Origin: Alopecurus myosuroides
Lineage: Eukaryota; Streptophyta; Magnoliopsida; Poales; Poaceae
Direction of reading: 5' to 3'
Assembly (NCBI GenBank): GCA_028641055.1
Contig: CM054062.1
Span: 273,885,349-273,949,348 of the forward strand
DNA: 64,000 nt
The notes beneath the pieces are model-generated. The model was not told where the DNA came from and ran no database searches. It saw only the letters and a list, made by a program, of their open reading frames with translations. How positions within the stretch are numbered: position 1 is the first letter of the stretch; every line of letters starts with the position of its first letter. Positions 12,633 through 23,655 of the stretch are shown piece after piece. Position numbers and translations under genes: made by a program.

Positions 12633-13205
12633 TGTCGAGACATCGTAGTAGTTTTCATAGACTGGGGTGCCATGAGACTACGGTAGAGACGTGGGGTAAC
12701 GGGATAGCGTAGTAACACAGAACACGGGATTTACCCAGGTTCGGTACGTCGCGACAGTACGGCGTACCTACTCCTGCACTTCTCACTAATTGGGACTAAA
12801 GCCCGAATAACAGGGTTACAGTGTGAGGGAATAGATCTAGCTACTCGACGAGGATGAACTTCCCGGCGAGTTGCGTAGAGCTTAAGCTTGAACCTAGAAC
12901 CTTGAAACTAAAAGAACTTATGTAATCTATCTCCCGTCCGGCTTTATATAATAGCCGAATTAGGGCTTACAGAACAAGAAACCTAGAAGACTACGTTTAA
13001 CTTGTAACTTGGAAAGTAAGGAATCCGTCTTCTCCTCCAAGCCAGATCACGTGGGCCGTGATCCGGGTTCTTCTAGAATCCGGCTTCTGCGCGTCGGACT
13101 ACTGGGCCGCCCAATGGACCTAAGCCCATTACCATGTAGGCCACCCTGGTAATCCGGCTCTTTTGTCTACCATCTTCCATACCCCTATTCAGTGTATATC
13201 CGACA
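12633..13205 (-). repeat. 3' LTR of the Tat element
   Basis: Starts TGTCGAGACATCG and ends ATATCCGACA as read on +. Compared with the other LTR I find two substitutions in 573 bp: G at 12957 versus A at 22267, and T at 13094 versus G at 22404. Confidence 0.95.
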
Positions 13206-13741
13206 GTAGCCCCCAGGAAGGATCAAAACTCTGAAACTCCGCCTTTCGTCAAACACATTTTGTCCGGGAAAACCTGATTCAGCAGTCTTGATTCTTTCTT
13301 CTTTCCTTTTGAAGGAGATGGTAACATAAAACTCGGAACTATGAAAATCCGGCTTTTCTTCTCGCGATCCTTCGCGGAAAAGGAACTTATGACATCAGCG
13401 CCTTAATCATGCTGACGCAAGCGCCGCTTGGTTTCACGCGGAAAACCCTGCAACGTATCTCTGACAGATTCTCACGAGAAACGAGGAGATAGCCATCATT
13501 CCTCTGTCGTTCCATTTCCCGGATTTTCCGGCGAGCGACACGCGTCGAACATCCAACGGTCAAAAGAGCCGTTGGCGCGTATCTAGAGGTTTTCAGGCTA
13601 TAAATAGCCGTCCTCGTCGTCATCGGAAATCTTTCCTCACTCCACACTGCCCACGCCATTGACGCAAACGCGAGCACGAGAGCAAGAACTTGCCCCGACG
13701 AACTCTTTGCACGCCGGAGCGCTCACCCGCCACCGAAAAAG
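13206..13741 (+). promoter_or_regulatory. Polypurine tract (minus) and promoter of the antisense gene (plus)
   Basis: Next to the LTR, 13206-13224 reads on the minus strand as CCTTCCTGGGGGCTAC, the polypurine tract for retrotransposon replication. Further on, CTATAAATAG at 13598-13607 is a good plant TATA box for the + strand gene, about 135 bp before its ATG; transcription would start near 13630. The overlap of an element-internal promoter with the 3' end of the retroviral-type unit implies convergent transcription. Confidence 0.65.
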
Positions 13742-16679
13742 ATGGCCTCTCCGTCGTCCTCACCGGCTCGCGCCTCCATTGACGAGCTTTTGGGCGACCT
13801 AGATCCACAGCTAGGGTCGCCCAAGCATGCCGGCGGCAAGCCGGAAAAGGCCACGGCATCCGCGGCGGGCGGAGGAAACGCTTCCGCCGCCGCGGACGTA
13901 GCGGGCCCAAGCACCACGACAACCCCGCCGTACGCACCTGAAACGGCGGAGGAGAAAATCGAGCTCCTTGGCGAGAAACTTGCCGCCGCAAAGGCTGCCG
14001 CCGCCGCCGCCGCCGGAGCGGACGAGGAGGAGGAAACTGCAGGCAACTGGAGTGCCTGCAGTATTCCCCCGGCTCTCCTTCCAAACTTGGAGAAGGAGGG
14101 TTTGGTGCTCAAAAAGAAATGGCGGCTCCCAGAAGAGGAGACCGAACCCTTGCCACAAGAGGGCGAAAGGGTGCTTCTCGCCTCCCACCTTCTACGAGGT
14201 ATGGGGCTCCCACCTTCCTCTTTCTTCCTCCAGGTTCTGTCACATTACAGCATCCAACCTCACAACCTTCCTCCCAATTCCATTCTGTACATGGCCGGCT
14301 TCCAGGCCTTGTTCGAAGGTTACCTAGGAATAGAGCCTAGGTTAGATTTTTGGTTGTATTGCTTTGGGGTTAAGCGTAACTCTTCGGAGGGCGCACTCCC
14401 AAATTGCGGGACCATTTCCTTTACTCTTCGGAGATTCCGAGAGGACTGGTTCCCCAAAATCAAAACCTCAGAATCCGTCAAATTTTGGACGGGTTCTTTT
14501 TTCTATCACCCTGACGTGCCTTTTCCTAAAAAGGCCGTCGGGGTTCCACCTTTTGTGAACTCCGCCGCCGTTCCCCAGGATAACTGGGTAACAGAGGCCG
14601 TCCAAGTTCTGCCTCCAGATCTGCTAAGGATCAAGAGGCGCATCGCCAAGCTCACTTCCTCCAAACCTCCTTTGACCGGTATGGACACGGTCTTTTGCTG
14701 GCTGGATAGGCGGATTCAGCCGTTAGCAAACCACGGAGGCCGTCTCCTGTGTGAATACACGGGAGCCAAGGATCCAATGCGGACAACCGACAAGGATTGG
14801 CCCGCAAAGGAACTTAGGCGGCGCATCAATCAGTTGGTCGCATCACGCGACCAATACACGGAGAGTCGGCCAATGTACACGGCCGACAACCCAGCTCCTA
14901 AGGTAAATTTTCCGTCATTTGGGTATAATCTCACTTCCTGGATAATCCACCTTTTGACTCTGATTGGTTTTTCCGACAGCTTGTGTATCTTCCAGACTCG
15001 GAGTTAGCCTCCGAGGCCGAGCTGGATGCGCTGCGCACCGCCGCTACGGGTGGGCGCAAATGCAAGAAGATGATTTCTTCGGATGAGATTATCGACCTTG
15101 ACGGAATCCCCGTCGCCACTTCCAGGTTATTTTCTTCTGGGTTTTTTCTTCTATGGGATATTTTTCGTCCATCTTCGGTGTTTTAACCTTTTCCGGGTTT
15201 TTTGTTTTCAGCCTACCCCCCTCCAACCTGAAGCCGAGAAAGCTGAAGAAACTCAGGGTTCCTTCCAGCCGAGGCAGCCAACCATCTCCCGCCGTCGCCC
15301 CGGACACGCCGCAAACAATGGCGGAAGAGCCTACTGCAACCCCCACCACCAAGCCCCCAGAGCCCAGCCAGCCCGTTGTATCCGAGTCGGATACGAGGGA
15401 AAGGGCGGCCCCAGAGGTGGGGAAATCTTCTCGGACTTTCGACGAGGAAATCCCCACCTTTGACAAGGATTTTAAGGCTATCAATGACGGCTTGGACGCA
15501 GCCGGAAATCACTTCGCGGAATACGCGAAAGAATTCCAAGAAAACTTAGCAGGTTTGCAGCGCATGAGCCAGGTATGTAACTCTAGCCCCCAAGCATTAA
15601 ACAAAATGCATGCTTTTTTGCTTTGATGTTTTTTTGTTGACCATACTTTTCCTTGCTGTGTTTCAGCAAACCTCCGAGGCCATAAACCTGGAAGTTTTTA
15701 GGAAGCTCACCATCAAGAATAAAGAAGTTCGAAGTCTTCTTTCTATTCTTGAGGAGAAAGAGGCGGAGCTGGAATCATCTCAGCTCGCTTTGACGGAAAC
15801 GAAAGGTAAGCTTTTTCGTTTTGAAATTTCCGATTTAAGACTTTGTCTAAGTTTTTTCCCGAGGAAATTGATCAACTCGGATTTTCCCTTGCTTTTCAGC
15901 TGCCTTAGCTGAAGCTAAGCAAGCAGCGGAAGATTCTGGCAACGCCGAAATTCTCCGCAATGAGAACATTGAGCTTCACAAGAATCTTGTGAAAGCTCAA
16001 CAAGACCTGGAAGCCAGTAACCTGGCTCTTGGAATGGCTAATTCCAAGGCTTCCGAACAGGCGGAGAAAGACAAATCCACCATTCAGGATTTGACCGAAG
16101 CTCTGAACCTTCGCCTGGAGGAAGTTTCCGAGATCGATAAGCTAATCGGTAAATTTCTTACCCTTTTGACATCTTTCCATGTTTTTGCTTTCTCTGTTTT
16201 TCTGCCTAACTCTTTTGTATGTTTTATTGGATCAAACAGGAGACACCCCAGATGGCACTCGGGCTGCAGGCATCCGAGCTTTCGGGGAGACATGGAATTT
16301 GATGAAGGCTGCTGCAACGCAGCTAGTAGACAAGTTTCTTCCCGATAAATCTGGGGAATGCTCGGAGGTTGAAAAACTTCCGGGTATCATCATGGAGGTG
16401 GCGGAGTCCAAGGAGTCTCTTCTCCGCTCTGCTGCACGGGGTGGTGCGCGCATGGCCTTAGGCCTTATGCGCATGCATTACCCTAGTGCCAAATCCTGGC
16501 GTGTGGCCACCGGTGTCCCTCAGGGATACACGGATGCGCAACGATCCACCATCTTTGGTGAAGTTAAGGGCCACGCCACCCAGATTGCCGCCATGGTAAA
16601 TGTCGCCGTCAACTATCCAGAAGAAGAAGCTCCTCCAATCCCTGACGAAGAAAGCAGCGAGGAGGAGTCGGATTCTTGA
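13742..16679 (+). CDS. Antisense Tat-element gene with 'putative gypsy-type transposon' domain, six exons
   Basis: I infer exons 13742-14902, 14980-15125, 15212-15572, 15667-15805, 15900-16148 and 16240-16679; all introns are GT-AG, phases agree, and the sum is 2496 nt (831 residues). The N-terminus is Ala/Ser-rich and low complexity. Exon 1 then carries a conserved block with SHYSIQPHNLPPNS (about residue 185) and CWLDRRIQPL, the hallmark of the Pfam family called putative gypsy type transposon (Transposase_28). Exons 4-6 encode long charged helices, probably coiled coil, and an acidic Glu/Ser end. ATG context is AAGATGG, with a TATA box upstream. The gene is intact, unlike pol on the other strand. 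A related gene lies at 60701-63080. Molecular function is unknown; the family is confined to retroelements and relatives as far as I know. Confidence 0.82.
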
Positions 16680-17295
16680 AAGGTTACCTGGAACCTGGAT
16701 AGAAAAAGTAGACAATAGGAGCATTACTGTTCTTTCATTTGTAATCCAAAATGTAATGCTTCTTTTATATTAATGAGAATTCCGCCTTTTGCAGTTTAAA
16801 CTATGAAATTACTTTGCAAGTTGTTTGGATTTTACCATTCCTTTATCTTCTAAGTTCTCTGGTGTATATGCTTTAACTGTCCTTAGTGTTTGAAATGGCT
16901 CAAATAGCATTATGAATCGTTATGCCGAGTAACTGGGGACGAACCAATCAGTTTTGAAACTCGAAAACATGAATCATGCTAAAGGCATTTTTACTAACTA
17001 GTTCCAGTAACCCGGCACACACACAATCAGATAAGACTTAGAGAAACAAGGAAAGTTTTAAGTGAAACATGGGCACACAGGCAATTCAAGTTTCCTTTAG
17101 CCGTTAAAAGGCTGAAAAATCATTCAGTTATGTAACGCCGAGTACGCAAGCACAATTCGGGTTAACGTTGAGAAATTTGTAAGATCATTGGGAAATAGAT
17201 GAGGCGGAAACACTTTGCACTTATAAGAAATATGGATGACAGCATTCCGACAACTTTATTTCATGATCTCAAAAGATGTTTACATAGATATTGAA
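16680..17295. other. Spacer between antisense gene and truncated pol
   Basis: AT-rich, no coding. It probably contains the 3' end of the + strand gene (AATAAT-like and 'taatgagaattccg' near 16770) and the 3' end of the minus-strand unit. RNase H and integrase, expected here on the minus strand, are missing. Confidence 0.6.
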
Positions 17296-19440
17296 CTAAG
17301 TACAGAAGGGGACATAACTTGCTAGGTGTTCCCAGGCTTCCGCAATCCACTTGACCTTGTCGAAACTTTTCAGCAGCTTGAGGAGTGGTAGGGTTTTAGC
17401 CCCCAGCCAACTAAGAAATCTTTTTATGGCTGTGGCGGAACCCGGCAATTCTGGGACATCTTTTTCACACGTAAGTTCTGAGATGTTCGAGATTGCCTTC
17501 ATCTTTTCCGGGTTAACTTCTATTCCTCTATGAGAAACGATGAAACCCAGAAGTTTTCCTGAGGGAACCCCAAATACGCACTTAGATGGATTCAACTTCA
17601 TCTTGTAAGTGCGCAAATTTTCGAAGGTTTCTCGCAAATCCTCAAGGAGTGTATCTTTTTCCTTGGTTACGACAGCAATATCGTCCACGTAAACATGGAC
17701 ATTTTTTCCAATCTGACTATGCAAACAGCGTTGCATGCAACGCTGGTAGGTTGCACCTGCGTTCTTCAGGCCAAAAGGCATGGTTATATAGTAATACGTC
17801 CCATAAGGGGTTATAAAAGAAGTCTTGATTTGATCTTCCTTTTTCATGCGTATTTGGTGGTACCCGGAGTATGCATCCAAAAAGCATAAAAGCTCGGAGC
17901 CTGCAGTGGCATCTATTATTTGATCGATTCGCGGCAGCGCAAACCTATCTTTCGGACATAACTTGTTCAATCCTGTGTAATCTATACACATTCTGAGGGC
18001 AGTTGTGTCTTTCTTCGGTACTAATACCGGATTTGCGGACCAGTCAGTATGGATTACTTCCTTGATAAAATCCGCTGCTAAAAGCCGGATAATTTCCTTG
18101 CCAATAGCCTTCCGTCTTCTTCCGTCAAATCGACGGAGACCTTGTTTGACGGGTTTTGATCCGGGAATAACCTTGAGTTGGTGCTAAGCAAGTTCCCTGG
18201 GTACGCCTGGCATGTCAGCTGGACACCAGGCGAAAATATCCCAGTTCTCACGGAGGAACTTGATGAGCTCGCCTTCCTATTTGTCGGTCATCCCAGTCCC
18301 TACGACGACAAATTTTGTCGGATCTTTGGGATCTAGGATTACCTGTCTTGTATTCTCGGACGCCTTGAAGCTATCTGTTGGCTTCCGAGTTTCTTTTCCT
18401 GCCGGCATTTCTTTCGGCGATACCTCCTTGGCTAACTCCTTCAGTTCTTCCTGAGCTATAACTCTTTGAGCGCAAAGGGCGTTTTGCTTCTCCAACTCGT
18501 TTGCCAGCTTGAAATCACCGGCAATGGTGATTACTCCTCCTTTGGGTCCTGGCATCTTCAGCTTGTTGTAGATATAGCAAGATCTTGCCATAAACTTGGC
18601 GAAAGCCGGACGTCCGAGTATTGCGTGATACACGCTCTCGAACGGCACAACTTCGAAGGATACTTTTTCCTGCCGGAAGTGATCTTTATCTCCGAAGGTG
18701 ACATCTAGGGAAATTTCTCCTAGGGATCGTGCTTGCCTGCCAGGAACAATGCCATGGAAGCGTATATTGCTGTAGTTGAGCTGGGACTCGGATATCTTCA
18801 AATGCTTCAGTGTATCCAGGTACATTATATTGATGCTGGATCCTCTGTCCATCAGCACTCTTCTTAGCCTAGTGTTTTGAACAATAGGGCTTACAACAAG
18901 AGCTTGTGTGCCGGGTTCAGGGATATTTCCGGGATGATCTGACTGATCCCAGACTATCGGTGTGTTGGAGTACTTCAAGAATTTTGGGGTTGCAGAAACA
19001 ACCGCGTTTATTTCTCGAAGTGTCCTTTTGGCCACCTTTGCTGACGGGGTTGCTAGGAAAGTTAACATTGCTTCTCCGTCAACTCTCGGAAATTTGGGTT
19101 CGCCTTTTCGCTGTTGTTCCTGGATTTTGTCATCAGTGTCCGATTCACTGTCTTCTTTTTCAGCTTCTGGCTTTTGTTTGGCAGGTTTCCTCTTGGAACC
19201 CTTCCCTTTATTTCCGGATCCTGCATTGCCTTTCATATGCTTGTTTAGCCGGCATTGCGCATTTGTATGGGTAGGTTTCCCAAACTGAGAGTGGTGGACG
19301 CAGGGTTCCGACTTAATTTTCTCCCATTCTTCGGGAGTGTAATTGATTGGATCTGGACTGCGGCCTTTCCACTTGTTCCCCTTTTCTCCTCCAAAGGCTA
19401 TGTTAACCTCCTTGGGCTTTGTTGTTGACTCTGGAGTTCC
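17296..19440 (-). pseudogene. Tat-element protease and reverse transcriptase, truncated and interrupted
   Basis: Read leftwards from 19440 the frame first gives a cysteine/histidine segment (CVHHSQFGKPTHTNAQC) and then protease. The protease active-site loop reads VLMDRGSSINIMY; the glycine normally after the catalytic Asp in this group is Arg. Two in-frame TAG codons follow, at 18277-18279 and 18184-18186. RT begins after the second and includes the catalytic YVDDIAV and FGLKNAGATYQ. The frame ends at 17296 just past the RT connection region, without RNase H or integrase. So protease is doubtful and pol is incomplete. Mobilisation of this young copy must have depended on proteins from another element. 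Confidence 0.9.
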
Positions 19441-21719
19441 TTTTTTTTATCAGAACGAGGTGTTTTCTTGGCCAGTATCAGTGACTCAATATTGCCTCCT
19501 CTTGCTCTGATATCGTCTTCGGCTGCAGCATGCTCATTAGCGGTTGTAAGCATAGATCCGAGATCTTTGTGCTTTTTAGAACCAACCATGAACGGTACAA
19601 GTCCGGGTTTTAGGCCATTGACGAAAGCATGCATTGCTTGTACGTCAGTTACTCCAGAGCAACTATTCTTCATTGCAGTCCATCTGGAGATGAAATCCAC
19701 GTATGGTTCATCTTCAAATTGGGTGCAACGGTTCAGCTGGTTGATGCTATTTGGGCGTTTGTATGTTCCCCGAAAATGCTGAGTAAATACTCTCGCCATA
19801 TCATCCCAACTGTCGACAGTTCTTGATGGTAAACCATTGATCCAATCTCTGGCTCCGTCTAACAACATTAGGGGAAGAAACTTGACAGCTTCCAGGTCTG
19901 TCCCGTTGTTGATTTGGACGGCTGTGTAATAATCTGAAAGCCAGGTATCCGGGTTTGTACTGCCGGTATACTTTTGGTAGGTTGGACCAACTTTGGCGAA
20001 GCCAGAATGCAGGGTTATCCTTCGGATCCTGTCAGTAAAACACTTAGGACCAAAGTATAGATCATCCTTTTCTGCTCTATCAATATGTGCAGAATATCTC
20101 CCGGCTGAATGGACAGAAGGGGATCTGCTCCTTTCTTTTCCATTGTTGCGCGGACGCGTTTTTCCGAGGTTATCTCTATCTCTTCCGTTGTCACGCCCTC
20201 TGGGATTAGGTGGAGTCCTGCTCCTGTACCTTTCCTTAGCTTTAGGCTGTGTCCGAGATCTTTCACGTCTGTGAGGTGTATCGTATCTTCCAGCTTTTTC
20301 AGCTGGGTTTCTCGGAGGTGGCATTATTTTGCCGTCATTCCGGTGTTTGTCTTCCCGATCGTGTGGTTTATATCCATCTTTCGGGAGATGAGGTCCGGTT
20401 CTAGACGCTGCGTCCCGGTTGTCGGGGTTTTTCTTGTCTTTTCTCGGATCCTCTTTTTTATCCGAATCTCCGGGTTCTTCCGGTCCAGGTGCTCCAGCAG
20501 CGCAAGTAACAGTTTTGCAGAGGGCGGAATTATCATGCAGCCTCCCTGATCGCTCTTGTCCTCGCTGTTGCTGCTGTAATGCTTTTCCTAGGAAAGCATA
20601 CACCCCTTGGAGTTTTTCCCCGTTGGAGTACAGATCGTTGTTTAGGATGGCGAACGCTGCTTCCGCGTTTTCAGCTGCGGTTTTGTATATTGGTTCGCCC
20701 TTGGCATCCTTGCCGTTTAACTGCTTTTGCCAAGATGGGTTATAGAACCTTTCTTTTGGCAGCAGTTCTTCCGGTTTTGCGATTCCGGGTAACCTAGTAG
20801 GTTTTAAGGCAGATCTATGCTTTCTCTCGTATTCCTCAATTTCTTCCTTCATGATTTTGATGTCATTATGGGTTTGTTGGAGACGTTGCCGAGATCTAAG
20901 CAACTGTTGCTTTTGCCGTTGGAAAGCTTGTCTCCTGGCTACCAGCATCTCAGGGGGTTCATTGGGTCCCACTGGAGTTTGTAATAGTTCCTGCTCTTCC
21001 AGTTCTGTAATTGGCGGAGCGGTGATTTCCTTAGATTTCTTTTCCGTAGGCTTTGTGCCACTAATATCTCCAACTTCCAGGTTTTCATCAGCGAGATCAG
21101 CTGACTTTTTCTTCCGGAGTTTGTACTGGAGTTTTTTAGAAGCACGGTGCTTTTTCTTGGAAGACGGAGGTTTTTTGGCAGGTTCATCCTCTGTCATCTC
21201 CTTGACATTAGGGAATATCGGAGAAGTTTCTCCGTCTTCCCTCTCTTCCACTGGCGGAGGGGTTTTAGGGCTTTCCTGGCTATCGGCACCCGTTGTATCA
21301 GCTGGTTTTGCCATTAGCACTTCATGGAATCCCTCTTGAAAGGACTTAACTTTTCTTACGAAGGCATCATCGTCTTCGTCTTCGGAGTCGAAGTTATCCG
21401 ATCCGGTTTCCGACTCCAATCTTGCCTCTATGGCGGCAAGCACGGACTCTGTTTCCGAGTTCATCGTCTGGTTGACGGATGTCGGATCTTCTGTCTCTGT
21501 GACGGGTATTGGTTCTTCCGTTTCTGTGACGGGTGTATTGTTGTCTGCCTCTTGCACGGGATTTCCGTTATCCGTGTTTTCAGCGATCTCGGATTGCACC
21601 ATGCCGATAAAGTGCGTATCACTGTTTTGTCGGCGATCTGAGCAAAATCCGGCATCATAGTCGGCTTCGACTGGGTATAGGGCGGGTGGGAAATAATTGC
21701 TTCCACCGCAAAATCCCAT
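19398..21719 (-). CDS. Tat-element gag polyprotein
   Basis: About 773 residues if started at the ATG at 21717-21719 (MGFCGGSNYF). The open frame extends through the PBS into the LTR, to 22028, but those upstream ATGs lie in or beside LTR sequence. The N-terminal half is acidic with repeated PVTETE motifs. The middle is rich in Arg/Ser/Lys (RSRTPPNPRGRDNGRDR), a likely nucleic-acid-binding region. The C-terminal quarter is a typical Retrotrans_gag domain, from FTDRIRRITLHSGFAKVG through AVKFLPLMLLDGARDWI to LKPGLVPFMVG. Gag forms the virus-like particle in the cytoplasm. It ends with TAG at 19398; protease is in the -1 frame. Confidence 0.88.
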   Translation of the reverse strand: MGFCGGSNYFPPALYPVEADYDAGFCSDRRQNSDTHFIGMVQSEIAENTDNGNPVQEADNNTPVTETEEPIPVTETEDPTSVNQTMNSETESVLAAIEARLESETGSDNFDSEDEDDDAFVRKVKSFQEGFHEVLMAKPADTTGADSQESPKTPPPVEEREDGETSPIFPNVKEMTEDEPAKKPPSSKKKHRASKKLQYKLRKKKSADLADENLEVGDISGTKPTEKKSKEITAPPITELEEQELLQTPVGPNEPPEMLVARRQAFQRQKQQLLRSRQRLQQTHNDIKIMKEEIEEYERKHRSALKPTRLPGIAKPEELLPKERFYNPSWQKQLNGKDAKGEPIYKTAAENAEAAFAILNNDLYSNGEKLQGVYAFLGKALQQQQRGQERSGRLHDNSALCKTVTCAAGAPGPEEPGDSDKKEDPRKDKKNPDNRDAASRTGPHLPKDGYKPHDREDKHRNDGKIMPPPRNPAEKAGRYDTPHRRERSRTQPKAKERYRSRTPPNPRGRDNGRDRDNLGKTRPRNNGKERSRSPSVHSAGRYSAHIDRAEKDDLYFGPKCFTDRIRRITLHSGFAKVGPTYQKYTGSTNPDTWLSDYYTAVQINNGTDLEAVKFLPLMLLDGARDWINGLPSRTVDSWDDMARVFTQHFRGTYKRPNSINQLNRCTQFEDEPYVDFISRWTAMKNSCSGVTDVQAMHAFVNGLKPGLVPFMVGSKKHKDLGSMLTTANEHAAAEDDIRARGGNIESLILAKKTPRSDKKKELQSQQQSPRRLT
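19440..19446 (-). promoter_or_regulatory. A-AAA-AAG heptamer at the gag/protease frame junction
   Basis: On the minus strand the gag codons AAA AAA AAG end in A AAA AAG, a classic -1 slippage heptamer, in the correct frame. A -1 slip there enters the frame of the zinc-finger-like segment and protease, open to 18277. It may equally be a one-base indel in an eight-A run. Confidence 0.4.
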
Positions 21720-21922
21720 TGCTTCCGCGGTTAATCCGATAAAGATGTTAGCAGATCCAATCGGTAAAACGCAGGCACTTACCAGGTGATTTTGCGCCGG
21801 TATGTATGATCCGTTGTCGAGGAAGCGCCCGACGTCGTCGTCGAATTCCAGGCTTCCGACAGTGATTGATCTTCCAATTCCGCCGAGTATCCCAGATCGG
21901 AATTTCACGCCTGACGTCGTTT

Positions 21923-21942
21923 GCCCCACGGTGGGCGCCAAC
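21923..21942 (-). other. Primer-binding site of the Tat element
   Basis: The minus strand directly after the 5' LTR reads GTTGGCGCCCACCGTGGGGC, a Tat-type tRNA primer-binding site. This fixes the orientation. Confidence 0.8.
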
Positions 21943-22515
21943 TGTCGAGACATCGTAGTAGTTTTCATAGACTGGGGTGCCATGAGACTACGGTAGAGAC
22001 GTGGGGTAACGGGATAGCGTAGTAACACAGAACACGGGATTTACCCAGGTTCGGTACGTCGCGACAGTACGGCGTACCTACTCCTGCACTTCTCACTAAT
22101 TGGGACTAAAGCCCGAATAACAGGGTTACAGTGTGAGGGAATAGATCTAGCTACTCGACGAGGATGAACTTCCCGGCGAGTTGCGTAGAGCTTAAGCTTG
22201 AACCTAGAACCTTGAAACTAAAAGAACTTATGTAATCTATCTCCCGTCCGGCTTTATATAATAGCCAAATTAGGGCTTACAGAACAAGAAACCTAGAAGA
22301 CTACGTTTAACTTGTAACTTGGAAAGTAAGGAATCCGTCTTCTCCTCCAAGCCAGATCACGTGGGCCGTGATCCGGGTTCTTCTAGAATCCGGCTTCTGC
22401 GCGGCGGACTACTGGGCCGCCCAATGGACCTAAGCCCATTACCATGTAGGCCACCCTGGTAATCCGGCTCTTTTGTCTACCATCTTCCATACCCCTATTC
22501 AGTGTATATCCGACA
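21943..22515 (-). repeat. 5' LTR of the Tat element
   Basis: 573 bp, same ends as the partner at 12633-13205, followed by the duplication GTTTA at 22516-22520. Confidence 0.95.
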
Positions 22516-22520
22516 GTTTA

Positions 22521-22756
22521 TTTTTTATTTTTTTGCCCTCCCTCGCGGCACTTTGTCCCTCGCAATTTTCCGCTAATTAGTCGAACTACTCGCTGTCCGC
22601 CACTGGGCAAGTAAGAATAAAAAGTTTGGGTGCAATTTGTTTTTCTTCCTCGTCTTTGGTAGCATCCGGATTCATTGCAACGAGGAAAATAATATTACAT
22701 TAAAACCAATACTGAATTAAGTAGTGCATAAAGAAAACTAATTCGACTCGACGACT
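22521..22756 (-). other. 3' flank of the MULE accessory gene
   Basis: AT-rich, non-coding; the MULE resumes here after the retrotransposon. It probably holds the 3' untranslated region of the gene that ends at 22757. Confidence 0.5.
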
Positions 22757-23604
22757 TCACTTTGCTCTCCCACGTGTTCGTGTTGGAGGCATGAAGTCGT
22801 CATCACTGTTTTCATCGGCTACGGCTTTTGATGAACCAGCACGCTTACACATAGCCTTAAACCTAGCCACACTTCTCGGCGTAAAGTCGTCGTCACTGTT
22901 GTCATCATCAACAGTCTTGGATGCGCCACCACTCTGCCCCTTCGATGTGTCAGCAGTCTTCCCTTTGGATGCGCCACCATTGTTCCTCTTTGATGCGTTG
23001 TCACCCTTCCCCTTTGATGCGGCACCAGTCTTCCCCTTTGATATTGTGTTAAGGATCCAATTAGCGTGGCGGTTGTCTTCTGGAAACCCTCGGGGACATG
23101 GCCCAAAGAGTATGCTCATCCAGCCGTAGTGCTCGATTTTTTTGTTCAGAAACTCTGCGTCGGCAGGCCAGTGCTGCACATTGAGAAAAATAAGGTAACA
23201 GAAATTAGAACGAGGAAAATCGATTTGAACATGATGTAAACTCGTAAATCGATTACCTGAACGTGAAGTGCATAGGCCTCGTCGGAAAAACGTATCTTAT
23301 CGCTAGTATTGTATATTGACACACCCCGAAGCCCGGACTCGATTTTTTTTAGCTCCACTATTCTGCACCACTTATGATGCCACCTCAAGAGTTCACTCCT
23401 AATTTCATCGGTGGATCTAGGCGGTAGTTGATATTTGGCTAAATTCGCCCCCAACGCATCAGTGAGGGACGAGTGAGTCATTAGGTCCGTAAAAGTAACG
23501 GGGTCTCGACCCTCCCTAATACTGCCGCAAGAACCTTTTGCCGCATGGTATAGAATGACCCATGTGCTATATGCGTCGAGACCACCACTACCACTATGTG
23601 CCAT
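22757..23604 (-). CDS. MULE accessory protein of unknown function, two exons, 254 residues
   Basis: Exon 1 is 23257-23604 and exon 2 is 22757-23173; donor GTAATC, acceptor GTGCAG, phase 0, total 765 nt with no stop before TGA/TAA. The start MAHSGSGG is chosen because a TATA box lies about 50 bp upstream; an in-frame ATG 10 codons earlier exists. Residues 1-150 form a compact part with many Trp/His/Cys (LLRWHHKWCRIVEL, ILFGPCPRGFPEDNRHANWI). The C-terminal half is low complexity: repeated SKGK blocks, two copies of an acidic NSDDDF motif and a basic end RTRGRAK. I do not recognise the family. Its place beside a transposase recalls mudrB of maize MuDR, but I see no sequence basis for homology. 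This is the only one of the three MULE genes that looks intact. Confidence 0.7.
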
Positions 23605-23655
23605 CACTCTAAGTCCACTACAGAGAACACACATCCATCAGATAGAATGCCGGGG

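Larger units (their letters stand above)
12633..22515 (-). mobile_element. Young Tat-lineage Ty3/gypsy retrotransposon nested in the MULE
   Basis: Two 573 bp LTRs (12633-13205 and 21943-22515) are flanked by the duplication GTTTA (12628-12632 and 22516-22520). The primer-binding site lies left of the right LTR and the polypurine tract right of the left LTR, so the element is oriented on the minus strand: gag, protease and reverse transcriptase from right to left. A separate multi-exon gene lies on the + strand between pol and the 3' LTR. RNase H and integrase are absent. The combination of antisense extra gene, PBS type and gag family places it in the Tat (OTA) lineage, like Grande or RIRE2. 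Confidence 0.93.

Noticed and set aside
13620..14188. Antisense frames of 125-154 codons opposite the plus-strand exon 1
   Set aside because: GC-rich coding sequence produces open antisense frames; no protein-like features, whereas the plus strand has the domain and introns.
21720..22028. N-terminal extension of gag starting in the LTR
   Set aside because: These codons cross the primer-binding site and the LTR; an ATG in a better position exists at 21719.
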